Assembly: GCA_902729315.2 (NCBI GenBank)
Contig: LR746266.1
Coordinates: forward strand, 2,986,759-3,050,758
Reading direction: 5' to 3'
From: Spirodela intermedia
Taxonomy: Eukaryota > Streptophyta > Magnoliopsida > Alismatales > Araceae
DNA length: 64,000 bases
Made by a program: the position numbers and the translations under genes
Notes under the pieces: model-generated
Databases searched by the model: none
What the model was told of the DNA's origin: nothing
Seen by the model: the letters and a program-made list of their open reading frames with translations, nothing else
Shown here: one piece after another, positions 11,680 to 21,270 of the stretch
Layout: the number at the start of each line of letters is the position of its first letter
Numbering within the stretch: position 1 is the first letter of the stretch

Positions 11680-12300
11680 GATGACCTGCTAATGGGCCAG
11701 CCATACTAGGCCCAAATTTTAGGCCCATTGAAAAGAGGTATAAAACAGAATGTAGAGGAGAGAGAAGGGAAACAAAACTGGCCGTGAGCTTGGGCACAGG
11801 GGAGTGGCGGCTGGTGTCGCTCCATGTGACGAGTGGAGATGGTGGGGACGGTAGCTGTGAGCCCTCCTCTTGTGTGACTAGCGAAGGAAAAGCTTGATCC
11901 AGCAGCGACATGCAACGGTGTAGCGGTGACATGGGACGGCACAATGGCAACAGCGGTTGCTGCAATAGTTATGGCAGCGATGGCATAGTGGCGGCGGCAG
12001 ACAGCGATGGCAATAGCGAGCTTTCTTGCATGACAGGCAGAAGAGCCAAGAGCAATCGTGGTGGCCGCAGCGTTTACGATGGTGGTGATGGCAGCAATAG
12101 GGCATGGGGCTGAGCACAGTGGCAGCGCCCAGGCAACGATGACAGCAACCTGACTTTCCTCTTCTAGCGAACGTACTCTACTCCTAAGTGACAAACAAGG
12201 TGGGGAGCTAAGGAAAAAGAGCGATCTAAAACCGAATTTATTTGATTTCAAGGCATGCACTGATTTAGAGGTTTTACTATCTTAGTAGTCTGAGTGACAG
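11680..12300 (+). promoter_or_regulatory. Orphan promoter-like site with GC-rich leader
   Basis: Three GGCCCA/GGGCC motifs (about 11693-11730) sit just upstream of a TATAAAA box (11739-11745). They are followed by roughly 500 bp of GC-rich, GCA/GCG-trinucleotide-rich DNA that is unlike the surrounding AT-rich sequence. The open frames here (plus 11910-12113, minus 12260-11706) are low-complexity A/S/C/R peptides with no recognisable domain. It could be the U3-R-U5 of an LTR (see the polypurine-like GTGGGGGTG at 11496-11507) or the 5' end of a lost gene. Confidence 0.4.
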
Positions 12301-13559
12301 ACACAGCGAGAGTAACTTTTCAATTTATTTAACTACCTTCTTTCTATAGCATCAAGATACCTCATTTCATAAACTAAAACCCTTCCTTGAGTGACATGTA
12401 AGGAATGCCTCATTTTAATTTGAATGCTTGTTTAGCACATCATCTTTCGTTCATAGGTGACAGCTGAGGAAAGTTGTTTCAAGTTAAGTTTGACTTTATT
12501 TTCTTAATTGCTTTAGGTTGAGTACAATATCATCTTAAGTAGAGGATGTGAATCAAATTTCACTGGTAGTTGTCCAAGTAGATTGACTCGAACCATTAGG
12601 AGCTTAAGATAAGTTCCTTGCATTTGAGTTCAGAGATGAGTATTAAATTTGACTCATATAATTCAATGACTAAAATGTGAACACTGCCACCTCTCAGCCT
12701 TAACTACTACATCAAGTGGGCTTCAAGGAGAATATGATTGTGAAGAGATTGTGTCCTTAAAAATGAAGATCTTGTTAAAACTTAGTTCAATTTCCCATGG
12801 GTCCTTAGTGTGAGATTCAAATAGAAGGTTAAATAGAACTGTTTGTTCTTCGAGATGGTCATCTTCTATTTAAGCTTTGTAGCATCCTAGGAAATGTTCA
12901 GGCACCCAACAGATAATTGCTGGAGCCCAAGAACCTTGGAGGGGGCCAAGATGGCACTCACAAGATACTTTATAGATAAATGTAGCACATGTTGACTATT
13001 GAAGACCACAAAAAACTAGGATGTTAGTAGTATTATCCGTGGCATCCCCCAATTTAATCACATTCACCGAGAATCAAAAAAGTGAAGATGAAGGGAGGGA
13101 GAGGAGCTCAAACTAAAAACCGAGAATCACCATTGTTCTTGTTGATCAGCTCAATTAAGAAGCATATACAATTGACTCTCAAGTCTCTTGAAACTCATCA
13201 AAAATTCAATACCTTGGAATTTATTTTTTTTGAGAAAACCCAATAATCAATTTTAGTGAATAGTAAATTTATTAAAAACATGTAAACATCAGTTGAGTCT
13301 ATGATGTGCCCAAAGTAGTTTTTAATTTAAGCACTCAAAATTAATATTTATAACTAAAAATTCAAATAAACTCACTTAATTATAGGGATTTCAGGTTAAT
13401 TCTCAAGAAAATCAGAAAGTTGAAAACATCATTATCTAACTCTAAAAGTTAGAAAAAAATCAGAAAATATAGATGACTAACTCTAATTTAATATCTCTAA
13501 AAGCTATCTCATAATTTAATGTGTCCTTTTTTAAATAATAATATTACTAGAGGTCAAAA

Positions 13560-14270
13560 ATCAGAAATCAAGAACATAGAAAAATAAATAAAATAATTAT
13601 AGTAAAATCTAGAAACCTAAACTAAACTTATTTTAAAATCACAATAAAAAAGAAGATAATAAACCAATTGTGCTACATTTTCCCAAAAGATGTTAACCTA
13701 ATTTCATGTGGCACTTTTGAAATCGAATTCATTCTAAGGAAGAGTTGAAAATACAGAAAATACAAGAAACGATTTTTGTAAAATCTAAAAACCTATTTTA
13801 AACACTTTCTAAAATCATGAAAAAATTAGATAAGATAAGAAACTAACTATGCTAAGTTCTCGAAAAAGATATTGACCTAATTCTATGTGTCATTCATGAA
13901 ATCAGATTTGATCCAAGGAAAGGTTGAACCAAGAAACCAAAAAAATAATTTCTAGTGATCTGCATGATGATTCTATCACTAAATCACCAAAATACAATCT
14001 TTGGACAAGAAAAAATATGCACTGGAATCGTAAGGAAGTAATGTATTCAGGAAAAATCATAAATATAAAATAAACTACACGATTGAATATAGATATCATT
14101 TGTTTACCCAGAAAAATAATTTATGACGATATGCTTGATGGTTCTATCACCAAATCGCCAAAACATGATCTTTTGAAGAAATAAAACATTCATTAGATTC
14201 GTATGAAAGTAAAGTATCTAGAAAAAATCATAAACCTAAAAGAAACTTCATGAGTTGATATAGATTTTCT
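13560..14270. repeat. Two adjacent pairs of degenerate tandem repeats (about 170-180 bp)
   Basis: The first pair starts near 13671 and 13850 (GCTACATTTTCC / GCTAAGTTCTCG, then GACCTAATT- and AAGGTTGAA-type words). The second pair starts near 13944 and 14114 (AATAATTT.., then GATGATTCTATCAC / GATGGTTCTATCAC). Periods are about 179 and 170 bp. The units are diverged, so the duplications are old. Confidence 0.6.
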
Positions 14271-14841
14271 TTCATTTGCCTTGGTGTCATCATTAAGACA
14301 TGAGAAGTTAGGGATAGAAAAGAATAACTCATTAAAAACTCAATGAAACTTCATCTATTAAATAATATTCATCATCTAAAAATAAGAGAGAGTTTAACGA
14401 GTTAAGAAATGAGAGAAAAAGGTAGAGAGATCATGCTTGCAACCTTGAGGCCTTAGTTGTTTGTCACCTAGCCATCACCTCCTATTTGAGCATGAAAAAG
14501 CTCCCTTTCATTTGCCCTCTGCAAGATTTATATACCCACGCCCTTTTTGGGCCTCCTTTTCATGGCCTGATTAAACCCAATCTTTTGGGTGTTGTGTTTA
14601 CGTCTCCATCTATCCTTTCTCATAATTGGGGTCTTTGAGCTTTAACATTTCATGCTAATTCTTCTCACTTTGGCAAATTCATAAGAAGTAATCTCTTTGA
14701 AATAAAATTTTGAAATTTTGATTTCATATTCCTGATAAATTGAGATAATTCTCAAGGTAATAAACCTTAGAAAAACGTTAGAAAATGTTAGTAATTAAAT
14801 TCATAAATTACATGATGGTAGATATAGCTATTTTTAAAGTC

Positions 14842-14844
<3 letters not shown>

Positions 14845-14874
<30 letters not shown>
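14845..14874. repeat. (TA)n microsatellite
   Basis: Uninterrupted TA dinucleotides, followed by a short TATC run. Confidence 0.95.
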
Positions 14875-14875
<1 letters not shown>

Positions 14876-17179
14876 ATCTATCTTATGACCTTTGCTCTAA
14901 TATGATGAGATATAGTAATTCATGCTTATTATGATTCATTAATGCAAAAATTAAAGTGATAATTAATTAATAATTATTTTTAAATAAATATTTATCAGTC
15001 TACCATAATTCTATGAATCAATTTTTCCATATGACATTTTATGCTATATTGAAAATTCAATGACAAAAATATCTAAATCCATAACAGATGTTGTCAAATC
15101 AACTTTTTAGTGGTGTGAAACTATTAAAAGGTTTTATGAAACATTCATTGAGCTCAATTGGAAGCTAATTATCAAACTATCACGATGTCTTATGAGAGAA
15201 ATCAATGTCCATCAAGATCCTTAAAAATCAATGTACTCTACTATGCCAAGCATTTCTAAAATGACATAACAATTTACTGAAAAATAACTTTCAATTTTAT
15301 CGAAACCAACTTCCATGTTTCAAAAATGGATATAAATTTATTTCCTAGAAACACTTGAATTTCTTAAAAAAATTCAAAATCTTCTAATAAACAATTCACA
15401 TCATCTAAGCACGATTGACAAGATCATGGAGCTGTGGTATCATTTTTATATTTTTGAATTTAAATGCATGAGAATATGATTCTTCATTTATATATATTTT
15501 TAAAAAAACATAATTAAACCTCAACATGCTATTTCAGTCATAATCATTATTTTCACATATGATAGATAGCTCCACACTACTTATTTCTTCCACATGCATT
15601 ATTTTATCATCATCAAAAGTTATAAGATTGTTATATTTTCAAGTTGATGATTTTGATGTTGGAAAAAATGTAGAGAGGTAAGATGATAATCTTAAAATTG
15701 AGAATTACCTTACCAAATGAACATCAATCATAATTGAGGAAAATATACATCAAAATAACCAAAACTAATTGAAACATAAAATGGTCATTTCATATCACAA
15801 ATAAAGCTAAACATCTTTGTGAACCATGAAAATGTATTCATATATTTCAAATGTTTTAATTTTTTACAAAATTTATTATGTATTTAGTGATATTTTCTCT
15901 ATTAAATTTCGTATATTTTTTTCAAAAAAAATGAGTTGACTCATGAGTCAACATATGGGTTCATCAAAGATGAAACAATTATGTGAGGTACTAATGAAAA
16001 AAAATTAGTGACAAAACAAGAAGCTAATGTTTGGAGCACCCAAATAGGCATCAGGAAATTTGTGCTTTGATAGTTTAGTAACTGAAAAAAGCCATACAAA
16101 ACAAGGGAAAATCCCTCCCATATCCCAAGAAGAAAAGAAAACATTCTTGTGAAATCAATGATCTCACTTCAAATATTCTTTCTTCCATATGTGCTTTTTC
16201 TGGGGAGCCTACATGCTTTTTCTTTAAAAAATGTTTTTTGGTTTCATGATATTAAATAATATTACTACTTAGTTGGATCTATAATCATTAATCTAGAGGA
16301 TATCACTTGGGTAGTTAATGTGGTTAACCTCTTAGAGTATGAGTCTAAAAGGTGCTTTTGAGTAAAATACGTAGATTGGTTGGAGGAATAAAATCGAGTG
16401 TACACTAGTTGAAGCATTTTTTATGGTTAGTGTAAGTTCAATATAGTTTAATGGCATGATCCTTAGAAAGTAAAGTAGCACAAGTGAGTTGAACCGTTAT
16501 AAAACTCTGAATGACAGTTGTTGAGAATCTGCAAAAAATCAATTCACCCTGCCCCTCTTAATTTTGAAGGAGTCAATTCACCTATCCTTCTTAATTCTTT
16601 TTGTTGTCTTATTGCGATCAACACATTTTATTATACATTTTCACGCATTAAATGTACAATTATAGTAATTCATCACAATAAATTTATATAATACAAAGAT
16701 ATTAAAAAACTTCAGTTTTTTGTCGCTACTACTTTTCAAAGTTGAGAATTAAACTTCCAAGATATGACTTATTTAAGAAACATTTATCAATTTTCAAATT
16801 TTACAATCTATTTCATACTTTTATTATGTTCCATATCCCTCTGATATTATTCTTTCACGCGAAAAGTGATCAACCGTTGCTTTTGGTACACCCATGAATG
16901 ATGAACAACCTGGATTAATACGACAAAAGACTAGCCATAACGGAAAGAAGACGCCTGTTGATGGGATGAAATTTGAAAAAACAGCTGGACAACACAACTT
17001 TTGTTAGGAGACAAGTCACAAATTATATCCTGGTGGGGCCACCCCCAACGAAACTTCTAGGCCCCAAGAAGGGGACCCCACTAGGCAAAAGATATCACAT
17101 TCCCACCTCGGGATTTGATTCCTCCCCTTTCTAGCAGTCGTCGAATCGAGCAAATCTCTACTTAAGATCCAAGATTGCC

Positions 17180-17185
17180 TATAAG
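17180..17185 (+). promoter_or_regulatory. Candidate TATA box of the HD-ZIP-type gene
   Basis: TATAAG in the context CCTATAAGTATCACC. It is followed after about 30 bp by a pyrimidine-rich, ATG-free leader that runs to a splice donor at 17339. Spacing and context suit a core promoter. No transcript data are available. Confidence 0.5.
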
Positions 17186-17338
17186 TATCACCATCTGCTC
17201 GGCTCTTTTCTTCACAATCTACCTCTGCTCTTCCTCATATAGCATAGAGGCTTCTACCTCGTTACTAGTCTCTTTGTGAGTTGTTTCTTTGCTTTGTTTT
17301 CTAGCATTGAGTCCTCTTTCCATTTCTAGATCTTGAAG

Positions 17339-17797
17339 GTACACACCCTCTCTCCCTCTCTCCTCTTCCTCTCTATATCCATCTATCTATGAATATTTCT
17401 ATTTACTCATATCTACAATCCGTCGTTCTATCTATTTGTTTGTTTTCTTATATATCTAACTCTCTCTATTCCCCTCTCTATCCCTCTCTCTTCATCTCCA
17501 TCTATCTATGGCTCTCTCTATTTGCATGTCCATATACATCCGTCCTTCTATCTATTTGTTTGTTTTCTTATATATCTGCCTCTACCTCTTTCCCTCTCCC
17601 TCTCTCTCTCCATCTATCTATGACTATCTTTGTCTACTTGTATATCTACATGTCTTTACATATATTTGTTTGTTTTCTTATATTATATATATATATATAT
17701 ATGCATCTCCCTCTTTCCCTCTATCTCCATCTATCTATGACTCTCTTTGTCTCCTTGTATATCTACATCTGTCTTTATATATATTTGTTTGTTTTCT

Positions 17798-17874
<77 letters not shown>

Positions 17875-17930
17875 GCACACGGTAACGGTTATGTGGGCCT
17901 CCCGCATTTTATTTTCCGCATAGACCGCAG
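17339..17930 (+). repeat. 5'-UTR intron made of a minisatellite plus (CT)n
   Basis: The inferred leader intron runs from AAG|GTACAC at 17339 to CCGCAG| at 17930; the next ATG is only 4 bases downstream. It contains four tandem units of about 110-120 bp. Each carries TATTTGTTTGTTTTCTT (starts near 17433, 17553, 17663 and 17782) after a CCATCTATCTATG segment. A (TA)n run at about 17684-17702 and a long (CT)n tract at about 17799-17870 lie inside it. The long serine/leucine-rich open frames across it are repeat artefacts. Confidence 0.65.
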
Positions 17931-17934
17931 GACA

Positions 17935-18147
17935 ATGAAGGCAACAGGGCTGTCCACAGTGATCAGCGAGGGCAACAGCGATGACAGCAGCATCTTCCAC
18001 ATCTCTCGTCGCCACCCTCAGCGAGAAGAAGAGGAAAGAGCCCCCAACGGCCCCCGTCGGGCCCTCCAAAGCTCCGATATCCCCAAGAACAAGTGGAAGC
18101 CCCACACCGCCCGCCAGAGACGGCGCTTGGAGGCGTAAGAGAGAGAA

Positions 18148-18194
<47 letters not shown>

Positions 18195-18428
18195 GACGGC
18201 ATTAATGATGGGTCTAAAGCCTGATTAGGGTTTTCGTCATTTATTAGGGTTTTCTCGGCGAGTCAGTACCCTGGAGAGGAGGAGAGACGGAGGCTCGCAG
18301 AAGAACTCGGGATGAATCCCTCGCAGGTGAAGTACTGGTTCCAGAACCACCGTATCCGGGTGAAGGTATCCCGCCCCTCCTTCCTCTCTCCTTCTCCCCC
18401 CCCTTTTCTTTCTGAAATGCATGGACAC

Positions 18429-18487
<59 letters not shown>

Positions 18488-18914
18488 TCTCTCAGAGTGA
18501 TAACAGCCTTGATTGGGTGATTCATCCTCTTCGGATGAAGGCATCCCCTCCTTCTCACCTTCCTCTCTCCTTCTCTCTCCCCCTTCTTTCTAAAATGCAT
18601 GAAATATATATATATATATGGAGAGAGGGAGAGAGAGAGTTCTCTCAGAGGGATAACATCCTTGATTGGGTGCTTCATCATCTTTGCATGAAGGTATCCG
18701 CTCCTCCCCTTCTTCCCCTCTCCTTCTCGCTCCCCCACCCTCTTCTTTCCAAAATGCATGAAAGAGAGAAACTTCCCTGAGTGATAACATCCTTGCTTGG
18801 GTGCTTCATTGTCTTCGGATGAAGGTATCCCTTCCTTCCCTTCTTCCCCTCTCCTTCACTCTCCCCTTCTTTCTAAAATGTATGAAATAGAGAGAGAGAT
18901 AGAGAGAGAGATAA

Positions 18915-18995
<81 letters not shown>

Positions 18996-19087
18996 CTACT
19001 TTCAGAGCGATAACATCCCTGATTGGGTGCTTCGTCGTCTTCGGATGAAGGTATCCCCCCCCCCCTACTTGTAAAATGCATGAACAC

Positions 19088-19138
<51 letters not shown>

Positions 19139-19744
19139 ATCCTTCAGTCTGTGGTTTTATCGTCTTCCTATCTCAGGCTCAGGAGGACAGAGAGCGCAGC
19201 GCGAAACTCCGGCGGGAGAATACCAAGTTGACTGAGGAGAACGTTCGCCTCAAGGCCACTGTGGATGGCGCTCTCTGCGACACATGCCGCGGCTCCGGCA
19301 AGCTGAAACACCCCTCACCCGAAGTGCAACGCCTCCGCCTGGAGAACGCTTTGATCAAGCAACAGGTAACCTGATAGAAATCAAATCTACCCATTTCATT
19401 GATTATTTTTAGAAACCTGCAGCCCCTCCTCCGCCTTTCTTCAAGAAGAAGAAGAATAACCCTGGTTTGTCTCAGCTAGGTGAATGCTGACGTCCGCCAT
19501 TGTCCTAATTTGGCAGGTGGAGACGATTTCTGCCGTCATTTCCAGACACCAGATAGGGCAGCGGGCAAAGAGACAGCCGCCATCTATCGAGTATCAGTTC
19601 CTCTCTCCTCGCCCTTCCCGTTCTCCTGTCGGAATGGCGGCGGCGGCGGCAGGAGAGTCCGACGGCGGCGACCAGATGAGCCTCCAAGGAGAGGTCAAAG
19701 CCCCGCAGCAGAAGAAGGCTACCGAGCTCAACAACAAAGAATAG
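17935..19744 (+). CDS. HD-ZIP class IV-type homeodomain-leucine zipper protein lacking START
   Basis: Inferred coding exons: 17935-18134, 18263-18365, 19177-19365, 19517-19744. They join in phase to 239 codons plus TAG. Residues ~46-101 form a homeodomain with recognition helix YWFQNHRIRVK (W92, F93, Q94, N95, H96, R97). Residues ~102-175 form the class IV zipper-loop-zipper, with leucine heptads on both sides of the loop cysteines C135 and C138 (CDTC). Canonical HD-ZIP IV proteins are about 700-850 aa and continue into START and SAD domains. Here the frame closes 75 codons into exon 4, after an Ala/Gln/Lys-rich tail, and no START-like sequence follows. It is probably a nuclear DNA-binding or dominant-negative dimerising factor; a decaying gene is possible. 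The basic arm (PKNKWKPHTARQ) and H96 are atypical. The start is the first ATG after the inferred leader intron. Intron 1 ends in an unusual GGCGAG acceptor. Confidence 0.78.
18366..19176 (+). repeat. Intron 2 minisatellite: five units, each opening with a donor-like GTATCC
   Basis: Units lie at about 18366-18540, 18541-18693, 18694-18824, 18825-19050 and 19051-19176 (last one incomplete). Each runs: GTATCC (GCATCC in unit 2), a pyrimidine-rich block, an AAAATGCATGAA-type word, a (GA)n or GATA-rich stretch of variable length, GATAACATCC, TTGGGTGCTTC, then TCGGATGAAG. Each unit boundary ATGAAG|GTATCC copies the real exon 2/intron junction GTGAAG|GTATCC. Unit length differs mainly through the (GA)n tract. 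Confidence 0.85.
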
Positions 19745-19960
19745 TCTACATTCCAGCAGAAGTTACTATGTTTGCGAATAAATGTCGTTGACTTCCTTCG
19801 TTTAGACTTTGGATTATGATAATCCTCAGCGAGTGTCCTTCCTTTTCCATCAATTTCGAATAAAATTGTCGTCGGCTTGTCTTCTTCAGAAGCTTGATAA
19901 TTTCTGTGTAGAAATTTCTTTTTCAATAAATCATGAAATAATAATGGGGCAAGTGTCTTC
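19745..19960 (+). terminator. 3' UTR and poly(A) signal region of the HD-ZIP-type gene
   Basis: Three AATAAA-type hexamers follow the stop codon, near 19778, 19858 and 19924, within about 200 bp. This suggests transcript ends around 19800-19960. No START-domain coding sequence is found from here to the PPR gene. Confidence 0.5.
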
Positions 19961-20199
19961 AAACATGGTCACATGGTCAATATTTTTCAACCTTCATCTT
20001 GTTACCACGTAAATATTATTATCTTCAAGTCAACTCTCTAAAGCTCAATATATGACTTTAATCAAATCTATAAGAAAATCCTCCTATGCTAAGATTCCAA
20101 AAAACAATTTTCCATTTTTTTTTTGTACATGCATGCATTCCATACTATATCTTAATAACTTATGCTATAATATAATCTATCCAAAAAAAAATTAATAAC

Positions 20200-20860
20200 T
20201 TGGCTTCTAACGTTACATTCCAGTATATAGTATATTGCATAGAGGTCCTTCAATTTATTAACTTATTTCGTTGATGTACACTGTTCATTAAAATTTGCAA
20301 GATTAGTATGAAACTAGTCCTTGAAATCTTACCCCTGAAGGGCAATTGGTTAATGAAATTAATTAATATTATATTTCAATGAAATAAAGCATAGTTTTGC
20401 TATCGCTCCCTGAAGCTCAGAAGCTGAGAAGTGAGAAGGAGACTGGAAGGGCAAGTTAACAGGGCAACAAGCTCTCCCCGGAAGCAAGGTGGAAGGTGGA
20501 GTTGTATATACATGTATTCCATACATATGTTATACATATGTACATGCAACTTGGAGATCCTTCAATTCATCAACTTATCGTCATTGATCCACCCTGCTCG
20601 TTAAAATTTGCAAGAATAGTATGAAATTAGTCATTCAAATCTTACCCCTGAAGAGCAATTCTCAAGATGAAGGAATTGATTAATTTAATTAATTAATATT
20701 AGATGCATGTTAATGGAGTTGGATAGTATGAAATTAGTTAATTAATGTCAATGAAATAAATAATAGTATGGCTTCTGCTTCGTGAGATCATCATCAAATG
20801 ATAGTGAGCCCAAAAGCTGAGGTGTGGAAGGCGGAATTATCCGCGGAGGCCTGGTAGAAG
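20200..20860. repeat. Tandem duplication, period about 320 bp
   Basis: Two diverged units start near 20242 and 20563 with GGTCCTTCAATT / AGATCCTTCAATT. Both continue through TTAAAATTTGCAAGA, AGTATGAAA, AATCTTACCCCTGAAG and AATTAATTAATATT, followed by a GC-richer AGCTGAG/GGAAGG part. A partial third copy of the AT-rich part follows near 20725. No coding region is seen. Confidence 0.7.
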
Positions 20861-21270
20861 GTTCAGGCTCGAAGCAGTACAAGACGCATCGTCAGGCTGT
20901 GAACAGTGAAATGAGGAGGAAGACTCAGAGAGAGGTTGCAGAAAACTTGAAGGAAAGAGACGAGGAACAAAGAAAACTTCTGAGGGCTGACCTGAAAACC
21001 AGGGGCTTGAGGAATAGCTGAAGCTTCCTGGAGATCCATACAGTGAGGTATCATGATTGCCGGATTCAAGCTGTTTCTTTCCCACCTGGGCAAGGACGCC
21101 CCGTTGACCGCTGACATCCCAAGACCTTCCTGTTCCGACCTCTGACACCAGGAGGAACCAGAATGAAGAAGAAGGTACTAATGCTCGTGGGCATGGAAAC
21201 CAAGGTCAATCCCCACTCCACAAAGAGAAAGCTTTCCAAGAGAAGCGAGACGGGCAACAACAACTTAACT
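20861..21270 (-). other. Downstream flank / probable 3' UTR of the PPR gene
   Basis: The sequence is GC-balanced with no recognisable gene. It lies directly downstream of the minus-strand PPR stop codon and is presumably transcribed as 3' UTR; short open frames on both strands lack domain features. Confidence 0.4.

Larger units (their letters stand above)
12301..17100. other. Intergenic, no gene recognised
   Basis: This is AT-rich DNA without a convincing coding region on either strand. It contains the degenerate tandem repeats at 13560-14270, a (TA)n run at 14845-14874, and on the minus strand a TATA-like GTATATAAATC near 14525-14535 followed by a leader-like sequence, which may be a decayed LTR. 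Nothing else was identified. Confidence 0.6.

Noticed and set aside
11706-12260. 184-codon minus-strand frame rich in Ala and Ile
   Set aside because: Low-complexity product of a GCA/GCG trinucleotide-rich tract with no recognisable domain. The TATA and GGCCCA context points to plus-strand transcription instead.
17389-18138. Long 249-codon frame starting MNISIYSYLQ across the CT-rich tract
   Set aside because: The first ~165 codons are translation of minisatellite and (CT)n DNA that lies in an inferred leader intron. Only its last 67 codons, from 17935, belong to the HD-ZIP-type exon 1.
18237-19140. Several overlapping serine/leucine- or arginine/glutamate-repeat open frames
   Set aside because: They are six-frame products of the (GA)n-bearing intron minisatellite, with no non-repeat domain.
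17799-19140. CRISPR-like regular repeats
   Set aside because: Eukaryotic microsatellite/minisatellite DNA; no constant repeat with unique spacers and no cas genes.
18366-19176. HD-ZIP intron 2 as a U12-type intron
   Set aside because: GTATCC and TCCTTGAT words recall U12 signals, but the donor continues CCGC instead of TT. The branch-like words sit inside repeat units and not 10-13 nt before the acceptor, which has a normal pyrimidine tract.
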